Shown here: one piece after another, positions 38,334 to 48,332 of the stretch
Position numbering within the stretch: the first letter of the stretch is position 1
How the letters are laid out: the number at the start of each line of letters is the position of its first letter
Assembly (NCBI GenBank): GCA_965204235.1
Contig: OZ241979.1
Coordinates: 2,604,001 to 2,668,000, forward strand
DNA length: 64,000 nucleotides
From: JAJDTQ01 sp965204235
Lineage (GTDB): Bacteria; Desulfobacterota; Binatia; UBA9968; JAJDTQ01
Direction: 5' to 3'
Notes under the pieces: model-generated
What the model saw: only the letters and a program-made list of their open reading frames with translations
Database searches by the model: none
What the model was told of the DNA's origin: nothing
Position numbers and translations under genes: made by a program

Positions 38334-39680
38334 TCATTGGAACGGTATTGGCAAACGGTTCCGCACGCCGCGCCGCTTGCGGTCCGACTTCTTCATCCGG
38401 GACATCATCTTCTTCATCTCCAGGAACTGTTTCATGAGACGGTTGACGTCGGTGACCGTGGTCCCGCTGCCGTTGGCGATACGCAACCGCCGGCTCCCGT
38501 TCAGCACCGTCGGGTTCCTTCGCTCGTGCAGAGTCATGGAGTTGATGATGGCATCGATGCGCTTGATCTCCGTTTCCGCGCGGGACATGTCCACCTGCTG
38601 GCCCAGCTTCCGCCCGCCGGGCACCATGTCCAGCAGGCCGCCGATGGACCCCATCTTCCTGACCGCCTGCATCTGCGTCTGGAAGTCTTCCAGGGAGAAC
38701 TCCCCCTTGCGCATCCGCTGTTCCAGCCTGGGCGCGGTCTTCCTGTCCAGGGCCTGCTCGGCCTTCTCGATCAGCGACAGGACGTCGCCCATGCCGAGGA
38801 TGCGAGACGCCATGCGGTCCGGAAAGAAGGGTTCGAGGGCGTCGGTCTTCTCCCCGACCCCGACGTAGAGCACCGGTTTGCCCACCACCGCCCGCACCGA
38901 CAACGCGGCCCCGCCCCGGGCGTCGCCGTCCATCTTCGTCAGGACCACCCCGGTCAAGTCCAGGACCTCGTCGAAGCCCTGGGCCTGGTTGACCGCGTCC
39001 TGCCCGATCATGGCGTCCACGGTCAAGAGGATGTTGCGCGGCTCCAGGGCCGAACGGATGGCCGCGAGCTCCTGCATCAGGTCCGAGTCCACCTGCATCC
39101 GTCCCGCGGTGTCCACGATCAACACGTCGCAGAGGCGCTGGTCCGCCTTGTGGAGCGCCTCCCGGCAGATCTCCACCGGCGCGGCGCGGTCGCCGGAGTC
39201 GAACACCGGGAGGCCGTGCTCCTCGCACAGGATGCGAAGCTGCTCCCGCGCCGCGGGCCGATAGACGTCCGCGGACACCAGGTAGGGCGTCCGCTTCTGC
39301 TGCTTCTTCAGGTGCAGGGCGAGCTTCACCGCGGTGGTGGTCTTTCCCGACCCCTGGAGCCCCGCCAGCATGAGCACCACGGGCTGCCGCCCCTTGAGGT
39401 CCAGGCCGGCGGCTTCGCCGCCGAGCATGGCCACGAGCTCTTCCTTGACGATCTTGATGAGTTGCTGCTCCGGGGTCAGGCTCTGGAGCACCTCGCGTCC
39501 GAGGGACTTGCTGCGGACGGCCTCCACGAAGCTCCGGACCACCTTGACGTTGACGTCCGCCTCCAGCAGGGCGAGCCGGAGTTCGCGCAGCGCATCGGCG
39601 ACGTTGGACTCGGTGATCCTGCCGTGCCCGCGGAGGCGCTTGAAGGTCAGTTCCAGCTTGTCGGTAAGGTTCTCGAACAT
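38334..39680 (-). CDS. ffh: Signal recognition particle protein Ffh
   Basis: SRP54 GTPase that delivers inner-membrane proteins co-translationally with 4.5S RNA and FtsY. It has 448 residues from ATG 39680 (MFENLTDKLELTFKRL). The G1 motif is GLQGSGKTTTAVKLA, then DTAGRMQVD, TKMDGDARGG and the conserved GMGDVLSLIEKAE. The methionine-rich M domain ends with MKQFLEMKKMMSRMKK. A longer in-frame reading from 39773 adds unrelated residues. First gene of the operon. Confidence 0.98.
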   Translation of the reverse strand: MFENLTDKLELTFKRLRGHGRITESNVADALRELRLALLEADVNVKVVRSFVEAVRSKSLGREVLQSLTPEQQLIKIVKEELVAMLGGEAAGLDLKGRQPVVLMLAGLQGSGKTTTAVKLALHLKKQQKRTPYLVSADVYRPAAREQLRILCEEHGLPVFDSGDRAAPVEICREALHKADQRLCDVLIVDTAGRMQVDSDLMQELAAIRSALEPRNILLTVDAMIGQDAVNQAQGFDEVLDLTGVVLTKMDGDARGGAALSVRAVVGKPVLYVGVGEKTDALEPFFPDRMASRILGMGDVLSLIEKAEQALDRKTAPRLEQRMRKGEFSLEDFQTQMQAVRKMGSIGGLLDMVPGGRKLGQQVDMSRAETEIKRIDAIINSMTLHERRNPTVLNGSRRLRIANGSGTTVTDVNRLMKQFLEMKKMMSRMKKSDRKRRGVRNRLPIPFQ

Positions 39681-39751
39681 GGGGCGGAAGGCCGGTAACG
39701 GATCAGCCGAAAGGATCGGTTTGCGGGGCGGATCCGGAGATCGACGAGAGC

Positions 39752-39780
39752 AATATAGTCCGCCCCGGCGCATAAAGCAA
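39752..39780 (-). promoter_or_regulatory. sigma70-type promoter of the ffh operon
   Basis: On the minus strand TTGCTT (39780-39775) and TATATT (39757-39752) are spaced by 17 bp, about 70 bases upstream of the ffh ATG. The -35 box overlaps the T-tract of the groEL terminator, so the two transcription units are tightly packed. Confidence 0.6.
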
Positions 39781-39821
39781 AAAGGGCCCGGAACGCCTCC
39801 CGCGGGAGACGCCCCGGGCCC
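39779..39821 (-). terminator. intrinsic terminator of groESL
   Basis: On the minus strand GGGCCCGGGGCGTCTCCC pairs with GGGAGGCGTTCCGGGCCC and is followed by TTTTT. It begins about 20 bases after the groEL stop. The outer eight base pairs are perfect G-C. Confidence 0.85.
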
Positions 39822-39842
39822 CTGGGACGGCTGCGCGGCCGG

Positions 39843-41501
<1,659 letters not shown>

Positions 41502-41534
41502 TTGGTTGGTCCTCCTTGACGGGGTGGGTGGGGG

Positions 41535-41825
41535 TTACTTCTCGACGATGCCGAGGATGTCGTCCTCTCGCATGATGATGTGCTCTTCGCCGTCCAGGTT
41601 GATCTCGCTGCCGGCGTACTTGCCGAAGAGCACCCGGTCGTTGACCTTCACGTCCAGCGGGGTGACCTTGCCGTCGTCGTTGGCCTTGCCCTTGCCCACT
41701 GCGACGACCTTGCCCTCCTGGGGCTTTTCCTTGGCGGTGTCGGGAATGATGATCCCCCCCGCGGTCTTCTCCTCTTCCTCGATCCGTTTGACGATGACCC
41801 GGTCCTGCAAGGGCCTGATGTTCAT
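41535..41825 (-). CDS. groES: Co-chaperonin GroES
   Basis: Heptameric lid of the GroEL chamber, 96 residues from ATG 41825 (MNIRPLQDRVIVKRIEEEEKTAGGIIIPDTAKEKPQEGKVVAVG). The mobile loop that binds GroEL is in EEEKTAGGIIIPDTA. AAAGGAGGAGA lies upstream of the ATG. A longer in-frame reading from 41903 is not needed. No CIRCE element (TTAGCACTC inverted repeat) is present upstream, so HrcA control is not indicated. Confidence 0.98.
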   Translation of the reverse strand: MNIRPLQDRVIVKRIEEEEKTAGGIIIPDTAKEKPQEGKVVAVGKGKANDDGKVTPLDVKVNDRVLFGKYAGSEINLDGEEHIIMREDDILGIVEK

Positions 41826-41903
41826 GTTGTCTCCTCCTTTTCCAATGTCGTCGTGACGTCGTTCCGAACGGAAGGACGGCCTGCCTGTCGAGGTGTGGCG
41901 CAC

Positions 41904-41931
41904 AATCTAAGCACGGTCTCGCCGTTGTCAA
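41904..41931 (-). promoter_or_regulatory. sigma70-type promoter of groESL
   Basis: On the minus strand TTGACA (41931-41926) and TAGATT (41909-41904) are separated by 16 bp, about 80 bases upstream of the groES ATG. This suggests housekeeping-sigma expression. The long leader could carry further control, but no known operator is recognised. Confidence 0.65.
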
Positions 41932-42030
41932 GGGGCCTCGGCAACTTTTGTGGAAAATCGGCCAAGTCCGCCGCCGCAGGGCGGAGGGAAAGTTTGCCGT
42001 GGGGCGGAAATCCTGCCAGAATCGACGTGG

Positions 42031-42954
42031 ATGGACGTCCTCGTACCGCCGCCGCTGAGGCCCGGAGACACCATCGGGGTGGTTGCCCCCGGCGGGAGCG
42101 TGTACGAGGACCGCCTGCAACGGGGCGTGCGCGCCCTCCGGGCGCGGGGGTTCGGCGTCGAGTTGGCGGAAGGCATACTCGACCGCAAGGGTTACCTGGC
42201 GGGCGCCGAGCAGCAGCGCGCCCGGACCCTGGAGCGTTTCTTCGTCCGGGACGACATCCGGGCGGTCTTCTGCGCACGGGGAGGTTTCGGCTCCATACAG
42301 CTCCTGCCCGGCCTGGATCCCCGGCGCATCCGCGCCCATCCCAAGATCTTCGTGGGCTTCAGCGACGTCACCGCGTTGCTGAACTGGATGTCCCAGAGTT
42401 GCGGCTTGGTGGCCTTCCACGGTCCCATGGTGGCGGTGGAGTTCGCCGGGGAGCTCGGCGGCGGGGTCGGCGGCGGTTTCTGGGACGCGTTGACGGGAAG
42501 GCGGCGGCGTTGGCGGATCGAAGGCAGCGGAGTCCTTCGGGAAGGCCGCGGCCCCGCCCTGGGGCCGGTGGCCGGAGGATGCTTGTCGGTGCTGGTGACC
42601 ACCCTCGGAACGCCTTACGAGATCGAGACCGCGGGCAGGATCGTGTTCCTGGAGGACGTGGGCGAGCAGCCGTACCGGATCGAACGGATGCTCACCCACC
42701 TCCGCATGGCGGGCAAGCTGGACCGGGTGGCGGGGGTGGCCACCGGGGCGTTCAACCGGTGCGAGTCGGGAGCGGAAAGGGACGTACGGCAGGTCCTCGC
42801 GGAGGCGTTCCGGGACGCTCCCTACCCGGTGGTGACGGGCCTCCCCTGCGGCCACGGTACCGCCAACACCCTGCTCCCCATCGGCCTCAACGCCGAGCTG
42901 GACGGCCGCAACGCGGTGCTGAAGCTGGTGGACCCGGCCACCGGGGCCGCGTGA
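42031..42954 (+). CDS. ldcA: LD-carboxypeptidase (peptidase family S66)
   Basis: Cytoplasmic enzyme that removes the terminal D-alanine from recycled murein tetrapeptide to give the tripeptide. It has 307 residues from ATG 42031 (MDVLVPPPLRPGDTIGVVAPGGSV), the usual size. The nucleophile serine is in VGFSDVTALLNW, the glutamate in IVFLEDVGEQPYRIERML and the histidine in TGLPCGHGTAN. It overlaps the next gene and is two genes upstream of mpl, which uses its product. This operon diverges from groES. Confidence 0.93.
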   Translation: MDVLVPPPLRPGDTIGVVAPGGSVYEDRLQRGVRALRARGFGVELAEGILDRKGYLAGAEQQRARTLERFFVRDDIRAVFCARGGFGSIQLLPGLDPRRIRAHPKIFVGFSDVTALLNWMSQSCGLVAFHGPMVAVEFAGELGGGVGGGFWDALTGRRRRWRIEGSGVLREGRGPALGPVAGGCLSVLVTTLGTPYEIETAGRIVFLEDVGEQPYRIERMLTHLRMAGKLDRVAGVATGAFNRCESGAERDVRQVLAEAFRDAPYPVVTGLPCGHGTANTLLPIGLNAELDGRNAVLKLVDPATGAA

Positions 42955-44078
42955 TGCGCACCGACGCCCTGGACGAGACGTGCCGCCGCGGCGTGGCCGA
43001 AGGCGCTTTCCCGGGCGCCGTGGTGCTGGTGGGGCAGCGTGAGCGCGTCCTCTGCCACCGGGCCTACGGCTATCGGTCGCTGGTCCCCGAGAGGCTTCCC
43101 ATGACTCCGGACACGGTGTTCGACCTGAGCTCCCTCACCAAGCCCCTGGCCACCGCCACCGCCATGATGCTGCTGGTGCGGGACGGTCGCGTCCGGCTGG
43201 ACGATCCGGTGGGCGCGGTGGTGCCGGAGTTCGGCCGCGGCGCCAAGGCCGCGGTCACGTTCCGCCACCTGCTGAACCACTCCTCGGGCCTCCCGGCCTG
43301 GAAACCCTACTACGCGGAGGCGGCCCGGGAGGACGAAAGCGTCGAAGGCGTCGCGGGCGGGGAGCGCAAGCGCCGCTGCTACCGCCGGGTCCACGACGAA
43401 GAGCTGGCGACCCCGCCGGGCCGGAAGGCCCTCTACAGCGACCTGGGCTTCATCCTCCTGGGGGAGGCGGTGGAGCGGCTCGCGGGCGCGCCGCTGGACC
43501 GGTTCTGTGACCGTGCGGTATTCGCGCCCATGAAGCTGTCGGCGACCTTCTTCGTCGATCTGGGCCGGTCTTCCGGGGAGCCGCGGACGAGTCCCGGACA
43601 TCCGGTGGCCGCCACCGAGGAGTGCGGTTGGCGCGGGAAGGTCCTCTGCGGCGAGGTCCACGACGACAACGCCTTCGCCATGGGCGGCGTCGCGGGCCAC
43701 GCCGGCCTGTTCTCGTCGGCCCCGGACGTGCATCGTTTCCTCGGTTTCCTGGGACGGTGCCGACGCGGCGCCGAGCCGGGTTTCCTGCCCCCCGCGGTGG
43801 TGCGCGAGTTCCTCGAAGCCGACCGGCGCCCCGCGGGCCAGACCCACGTGCTGGGCTGGGACACGCCGTCCCCCGCGGGCTCCGCCGCGGGCCGCGGCTT
43901 CTCTTCCAGGACCGTGGGCCACCTGGGTTTCACCGGCGTCTCCCTGTGGTGGGACCTGGAGCGGGACGTGCACGTGGTGTTCCTGACCAACCGCGTCCAC
44001 CCCTCGCGGGACAACGAGGCCATCCGGGAGTTCCGCCCGCTGGCGCACGACGCGGTCATGGAGGGGTTGTCCGCGTGA
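42954..44078 (+). CDS. Beta-lactamase-family serine hydrolase
   Basis: 374-residue member of the class C beta-lactamase/esterase superfamily. The SxxK motif is SSLTKPLA, the YxN-like motif is YSDLGF (Asp in place of Asn) and the third box is HLGFTG. No clear signal peptide is seen, so the enzyme may be cytoplasmic. The ATG at 42954 shares its A with the ldcA stop (TGATG); a GTG one codon earlier is possible. Its stop overlaps the mpl start. Context suggests work on murein peptides or D-amino-acid bonds rather than antibiotics. Confidence 0.85.
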   Translation: MRTDALDETCRRGVAEGAFPGAVVLVGQRERVLCHRAYGYRSLVPERLPMTPDTVFDLSSLTKPLATATAMMLLVRDGRVRLDDPVGAVVPEFGRGAKAAVTFRHLLNHSSGLPAWKPYYAEAAREDESVEGVAGGERKRRCYRRVHDEELATPPGRKALYSDLGFILLGEAVERLAGAPLDRFCDRAVFAPMKLSATFFVDLGRSSGEPRTSPGHPVAATEECGWRGKVLCGEVHDDNAFAMGGVAGHAGLFSSAPDVHRFLGFLGRCRRGAEPGFLPPAVVREFLEADRRPAGQTHVLGWDTPSPAGSAAGRGFSSRTVGHLGFTGVSLWWDLERDVHVVFLTNRVHPSRDNEAIREFRPLAHDAVMEGLSA

Positions 44079-45505
44079 GCCCGGAGCTTCGCCCCGGGGC
44101 GCAGGTCCATTTCGTCGCGGTCTGCGGCGTGGGCACCGGTTCGCTGGCCGTGCTGCTGAAGGAGCGGGGTTACCGGGTCACGGGCTCGGACGAGGACGTC
44201 TATCCCCCCATGAGCGACTTCCTGGCGGGGGCCGGCATCGACGTATGGCCAGGGTTCCGCGAGGCCCATCTGGACCACGGCCCGGACCTGGTGGTCATCG
44301 GCAACGCCGTGTCCCGGGGGAACCCCGAGGCCGAAGCGGTGCTGCGCCGGGGCGTCCCGTACCTGTCGCTGCCCGAGGCCCTGGGGCGGTTCCTCGTGGC
44401 CGGGAAGCGCTCGGTGGTGGTGGCCGGGACCCACGGCAAGACCACCACCGCTTCGTTGCTGGCGTGGGTGCTGGTGGCCGCGGAGCAGGACCCGAGCTTC
44501 TTCGTCGGCGGCATCCCTGTGAACTTCGGCAGCGGGTTCCGCTCCGGCGCGGGTCCCTGGGTGGTCATGGAGGGAGACGAGTACGACAGCGCCTTCTTCG
44601 ACAAGGGTCCCAAGTTCCTCCACTACCGTCCCGAACGGGTGGTCCTCACGAGCCTGGAGTTCGATCACGCCGACATCTACCGGGACCTGGAGCACGTCAA
44701 GGAGTCGTTCCGGCGCCTGGTGGAGATGATCCCCTCCCGCGGCCGCCTGCTGGTGTGCGACCGGGCGGTCCACGCCGCGGACGCGGTCCGGGGCGCAGCC
44801 TGTCCGGTCTCGTACTACGGCCTGGGCGGGTCCGCGGACTGGCAGGCGCGGGGGGTCCGCACCCGGGCGGGCCGGACCGCCTTCGTCCCCTGTTACAAGG
44901 GCGGCTGCGAAGACCGCGTGGAGGCGCCCTTGATCGGCCGCCACAACGCCGGGAACGCGCTTGCCGTTTACGCCGCGGCGCGGGACATGGGCCTGAGTCC
45001 CGCGGCCATACGCGCGGGCATGGAGACGTTCCGCGGGGTGCGCCGTCGGCAGGAGGTGGTTGGCGAGGCAGGCGGCGTCCTGGTCATCGACGACTTCGCC
45101 CATCATCCCACCGCGGTCGGGGACACCATCGCGGCGGTCAGGGAGGCTTGGCCCGGACGGCGGCTATGGGCCGTGTTCGAGCCCCGCAGCCAGACGAGCC
45201 GGAGGCGCGTCTTCCTCGCGGAGTTCGCCCGGGCCCTGGCCCGGGCCGACAGGGCGGTCTTGTCCGACCTGCACCTACCGGAGAAGGTCCCCGAGGAGGA
45301 ACGCCTTTCGCCCGGGGAGCTCGTGGGCCTCATCAACCGGGAACGGGGGGACCGGGCCGCCTGCCACCTCCCCGGGGTCGAAGACATCGCCGGGCTCGTG
45401 GTCCGGGACGCGGCGGACGGGGACGTGGTGCTGGTGATGTCCAACGGCGGCTTCGGCGGTCTGCCGCGGAAGGTCCTGGCGGGGCTCGGTCAGCGGGAAT
45501 CTTGA
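44075..45505 (+). CDS. mpl: UDP-N-acetylmuramate:tripeptide (L-Ala-gamma-D-Glu-meso-DAP) ligase
   Basis: Recycling ligase that joins the recovered murein tripeptide to UDP-MurNAc. It has 476 residues, start GTG at 44075 overlapping the upstream stop by four bases. The Mur-ligase P-loop is VAGTHGKTTTASLLAW; EGDEYDSAFFDKGPKFLHYRP is the Mpl-type version of the central motif, followed by LEFDHADIYRDLEHVK and IGRHNAGNALA. The C-terminal domain has VIDDFAHHPTAV. Together with ldcA it makes a compact salvage operon. Confidence 0.95.
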   Translation: MSPELRPGAQVHFVAVCGVGTGSLAVLLKERGYRVTGSDEDVYPPMSDFLAGAGIDVWPGFREAHLDHGPDLVVIGNAVSRGNPEAEAVLRRGVPYLSLPEALGRFLVAGKRSVVVAGTHGKTTTASLLAWVLVAAEQDPSFFVGGIPVNFGSGFRSGAGPWVVMEGDEYDSAFFDKGPKFLHYRPERVVLTSLEFDHADIYRDLEHVKESFRRLVEMIPSRGRLLVCDRAVHAADAVRGAACPVSYYGLGGSADWQARGVRTRAGRTAFVPCYKGGCEDRVEAPLIGRHNAGNALAVYAAARDMGLSPAAIRAGMETFRGVRRRQEVVGEAGGVLVIDDFAHHPTAVGDTIAAVREAWPGRRLWAVFEPRSQTSRRRVFLAEFARALARADRAVLSDLHLPEKVPEEERLSPGELVGLINRERGDRAACHLPGVEDIAGLVVRDAADGDVVLVMSNGGFGGLPRKVLAGLGQRES

Positions 45506-45530
45506 CTTGCAGGGAACCGTTGACTAGACT
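45502..45530 (+). promoter_or_regulatory. sigma70-type promoter directly at the start of the HesB gene
   Basis: TTGACT (45502-45507) and TAGACT (45525-45530) are spaced by 17 bp, overlapping the mpl stop codon. The expected transcription start (about 45537) is one base before the GTG at 45538, so the downstream mRNA may be leaderless. Confidence 0.5.
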
Positions 45531-45537
45531 CCCGGAT

Positions 45538-45879
45538 GTGGACAGCCACGAACAAGCTCTTCGCCTGACCGACGCCGCGGTCGCCCACGTCAAGAAGATC
45601 CGCCAGCGGGAGAACCTCGCCGACCGGGGACTGCGGGTGTCCGTGGCCCCCGGGGGCTGCTCCGGCTACTCCTACAAGCTGGATTTCGACGACGGCCCCC
45701 GGCCTGAAGACATGGTGCTGGAGATGGACGGTCTCCGGGTTTACGTGGAGACCGCGGTCCTGCAGCAGCTCCAGGGCACCGTCATCGACTACGTCAGCGA
45801 GCTCCAGGGCGCCAGCTTTCGCTTCACCAACCCCAATGCCACGGGCACTTGCGGATGCGGCACCTCCTTTTCGGCGTGA
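45538..45879 (+). CDS. A-type iron-sulfur cluster carrier (HesB/IscA/ErpA family)
   Basis: 113 residues from GTG 45538 (VDSHEQALRLTDAAVAHVKKI). The three cluster-binding cysteines are in APGGCSGYSYKLDF and GTCGCGTSFS. The protein accepts and delivers Fe-S clusters to apo-enzymes. A TTG at 45520 is an alternative start with AGGGAA nearby, adding six residues. No isc or suf genes are adjacent, so the exact subfamily (IscA, ErpA or SufA) cannot be assigned. Confidence 0.9.
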   Translation: MDSHEQALRLTDAAVAHVKKIRQRENLADRGLRVSVAPGGCSGYSYKLDFDDGPRPEDMVLEMDGLRVYVETAVLQQLQGTVIDYVSELQGASFRFTNPNATGTCGCGTSFSA

Positions 45880-45999
45880 CGGCTCGCCGCGGGACGGCGG
45901 GCCGCGGCCGAGCGGCAAGGCGCGGCCGGCCGCGGTTCCTCCGACGACGCCCTTGAGCCGTCCCGTCCGCCAAGCCGAAACTTCTCCGAGGCCACCGAC

Positions 46000-47034
46000 T
46001 TGAAAGCAGTCCGGATCCATGAGTACGGCGGGGTCGATACGCTCCGCTACGAGGATGCGCCGGACCCGGTCCCGGGCTCCCCGAGGGACGTGGTGGTGCG
46101 CCTCCGGGCCGCGGCGCTGAACCACATCGACCTGTGGAACCGCAAGGGACTCACCGGCATGAAGGTCGAGTTCCCGCACATCCTCGGCGCCGACGGCGCG
46201 GGCGTGGTGGAGGAGGCGGGAAGCGAGGTGACCCACCTGAAGGAGGGCGACGCCGTTTGCATCTATCCTCCGGTGGGGTGCGGCGGCTGCGAGTTCTGCC
46301 GCACCGCGCGGGACTTCATGTGCGTGCGGCTTCGCGTCCTGGGCGAGGGCATGAAGGGGTCCTATGCCGAGTACGTGACGGTCCCTGGCGTCAACTGCTT
46401 CCCGGCGCCCGAGGGCTACGGGTTCAAGGAGGCCGCGGCGTTCCCGCTGGTGTTCGTCACCGTCTGGCGCATGCTCGTCACCAACGCCCGACTCGCGCCC
46501 GGGGAGAAGGTGCTCATCCTGGGCATCGGCGGCGGCGTGGCCATGGCCGCACTCCAGATCGCCAAGGCCATGAACGCATGGGTGGCGGTCACCTCGAGCA
46601 GCGACGAGAAGGTCGAAGGGGCCCGGCGTCTGGGGGCCGACCACGGCCTGAACTACCGGACCCGCGACTTCGTCCGGGAAATCAGGGACGTCACCGGCAA
46701 GAGGGGCGTGGACGTGGTGGTGGACTGCGTGGGCGGCGATAGCTGGGCCAAGAGCCTCGCGGCCCTCGTCAAGGGAGGCCGTCTGGTCACCTGCGGCGCG
46801 ACCACGGGGGCCAACCCGCCCACGGACATCCGCCGGATCTTCTGGAACCACCTCAGCATCTTCGGATCGACCCTGGGCAGCCGGCAGGAGTTCGAGCAGG
46901 TGCTGCGGTTCGTGGAAGCGGCGAAGATCAAGCCGGTCATCGACAAGAGCTTCCCTCTGGCGGACGCCCGGGCGGCGCAAACGAGGCTCGAGACCGGGCA
47001 ACAGTTCGGGAAGATCATACTGGTTCCGGGGTAG
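46000..47034 (+). CDS. Zinc-type alcohol dehydrogenase / quinone oxidoreductase family (MDR)
   Basis: 344-residue medium-chain dehydrogenase, start TTG at 46000 with CCGAGG upstream. The GroES-like N-terminal domain has LRAAALNHIDLWNRKGLTGMKVEFPHILGADGAG. The structural-zinc-type cysteines are in GCGGCEFCRTARDFMC, and the Rossmann fold is VLILGIGGGVAMAALQIAKAM. The catalytic-zinc first ligand position is Asn (ALNHIDL), so it may use only structural zinc. The substrate is unknown. The 120 bases before it are very GC-rich with no gene. Confidence 0.85.
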   Translation: MKAVRIHEYGGVDTLRYEDAPDPVPGSPRDVVVRLRAAALNHIDLWNRKGLTGMKVEFPHILGADGAGVVEEAGSEVTHLKEGDAVCIYPPVGCGGCEFCRTARDFMCVRLRVLGEGMKGSYAEYVTVPGVNCFPAPEGYGFKEAAAFPLVFVTVWRMLVTNARLAPGEKVLILGIGGGVAMAALQIAKAMNAWVAVTSSSDEKVEGARRLGADHGLNYRTRDFVREIRDVTGKRGVDVVVDCVGGDSWAKSLAALVKGGRLVTCGATTGANPPTDIRRIFWNHLSIFGSTLGSRQEFEQVLRFVEAAKIKPVIDKSFPLADARAAQTRLETGQQFGKIILVPG

Positions 47035-47037
47035 CGT

Positions 47038-47085
47038 CCTCCGATTCCCTCCCCCCTTGAGGGGGAGGGTCAGGGTGGGGGACGA
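47038..47085. repeat. family-2 dispersed repeat, copy C (one end only)
   Basis: CTCCGATTCCCTCCCCCCTT followed by GAGGGGGAGGGTCAGGGTGG matches one terminus of copies A and B, with the same flanking CTCCGAT. The interior and the other end are missing. It occupies the gap between the MDR dehydrogenase and rsmD. Confidence 0.75.
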
Positions 47086-47181
47086 CGCGGACGGACCAAC
47101 GGGTTGCCATCGGCTGGGAGTCCGTCCGTGTGACGGTCCTGCTGCGGAACGGGCCAGCTTCACGTGCGGCGGGATGGGGCC

Positions 47182-47772
47182 ATGCGCATCATTGGCGGCG
47201 CCGCCAGGGGAAGGCGGATCAGGGCGCCCAGGGGGAGCGCCATCCGGCCGACGGCCGACCGGGTGAGGGAGGCGCTGTTCGACATCCTTCCGCGGGACTT
47301 GGCGGGGGTGCGGGTGCTGGACCTGTTCGCAGGGAGCGGAAGCCTGTCGCTGGAGGCGTTGAGCCGGGGGGCGGAGTCGGCCCTGCTGGTGGACGAGTCC
47401 GCGGAGGCTGCGAGGCTGATGCGCCGGAACGTGGAGGCGCTCGGCTTCGCGGACCGAGCGCGGGTATGGCCGCAGCCCGTGGGCAAGGCGTTGCGGCGGC
47501 TGTCCGACGAAGGCGCGGCGTACGACGCGATCTTCCTCGACCCGCCCTACGACCGGGGCTGGGTGGACAAGGCGTTGACCATGATCGGCAGGAACCGGAC
47601 GCTGCGGGCGGAGGGCGTTGCCGTGGCCGAGCACAGCGCGAGGGAAAGGGTCGGAGAGCAGTACGGCGAGCTGGTGCGCCGGGACCTTCGCCGGTACGGC
47701 GACACGGTGCTTTCCTTCTTCGAGTTCGGCTGCCGGGAACAGGGTTCTCCTACATGGCGGAAATCAGCGTAG
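47182..47772 (+). CDS. rsmD: 16S rRNA (guanine966-N2)-methyltransferase RsmD
   Basis: 196 residues from ATG 47182, which has GGATGGGG upstream and gives the family N-terminus MRIIGGAARGRRIRAPRGSAIRPTADRVREALFDIL. The SAM site is VLDLFAGSGSLSLEALSRGA and the catalytic motif LDPPYDRGW (DPPY). It methylates G966 near the P site. The last 19 bases overlap coaD, a widespread pairing. A GTG six codons upstream is an alternative start. Confidence 0.95.
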   Translation: MRIIGGAARGRRIRAPRGSAIRPTADRVREALFDILPRDLAGVRVLDLFAGSGSLSLEALSRGAESALLVDESAEAARLMRRNVEALGFADRARVWPQPVGKALRRLSDEGAAYDAIFLDPPYDRGWVDKALTMIGRNRTLRAEGVAVAEHSARERVGEQYGELVRRDLRRYGDTVLSFFEFGCREQGSPTWRKSA

Positions 47773-48302
47773 CAGTCTATCCCGGGTCCTTCGACCCCAT
47801 CACCAACGGCCACGTGGACCTGGTGAGGCGGACGCTCCGGATCTTCGACCGGGTGATCATCGCCATCGCGCGCAACCAGGACAAGGGCCGCGCCCTCTTC
47901 ACGGTGGAGGAGCGCATGGCCACGGTGCAACGGGTGTTCGAGTCCGAGGAGCGCGTGCGCGTGGACAGCTTCGAGGGGCTGCTGGTGGACTACGCGGAGA
48001 CGGTGTCCGCCAAGGTGTTCATCCGCGGGCTGCGGGCGGTGTCGGACTTCGAGTACGAGTTCCAGATGGCCACCATGAACCGGCGGCTCAAGCGCGACCT
48101 GGAGACTTTCTTCATGATGACGGGAGAGTCCTCTTTCTACATCAGCTCGCGGCTGGTCAAGGAGGTGGCGGAGTTGGGCGGCGACGTGGCCGCGTTCGTC
48201 CCGGAGGTGGTCCTCGCGCAGCTTCGGGAGAAGTTCCCTCGGCAGGGGGCGGGCGTCGAGCAGGGGGCGGGCGCGAAGGGGGTCCGTTCCCGGACGGGTT
48301 GA
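47754..48302 (+). CDS. coaD: Phosphopantetheine adenylyltransferase
   Basis: Fourth step of CoA synthesis: transfers AMP to 4'-phosphopantetheine. It has 182 residues. The nucleotidyltransferase signature is VAVYPGSFDPITNGHVDLVRR, then IRGLRAVSDFEYEFQMATMNRRL and ISSRLVKEVAELGGDV. The C-terminus extends with a glycine/alanine-rich tail of about 20 residues. It starts inside rsmD. Its stop codon overlaps the -35 box of the tRNA promoter. Confidence 0.97.
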   Translation: MAEISVAVYPGSFDPITNGHVDLVRRTLRIFDRVIIAIARNQDKGRALFTVEERMATVQRVFESEERVRVDSFEGLLVDYAETVSAKVFIRGLRAVSDFEYEFQMATMNRRLKRDLETFFMMTGESSFYISSRLVKEVAELGGDVAAFVPEVVLAQLREKFPRQGAGVEQGAGAKGVRSRTG

Positions 48303-48327
48303 CAGCGCCCCGGCGACGGGCTACAAA
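48299..48327 (+). promoter_or_regulatory. sigma70-type promoter of the initiator tRNA
   Basis: TTGACA (48299-48304) and TACAAA (48322-48327) are spaced by 17 bp. The -35 box contains the coaD stop. The predicted +1 (about 48334) coincides within a base with the mature 5' end of the tRNA. Confidence 0.75.
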
Positions 48328-48332
48328 CATCC

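Noticed and set aside
41826..41960. CIRCE operator upstream of groES
   Set aside because: Only a chance CTAAGCAC-like half is present; no inverted partner at the nine-base spacing.
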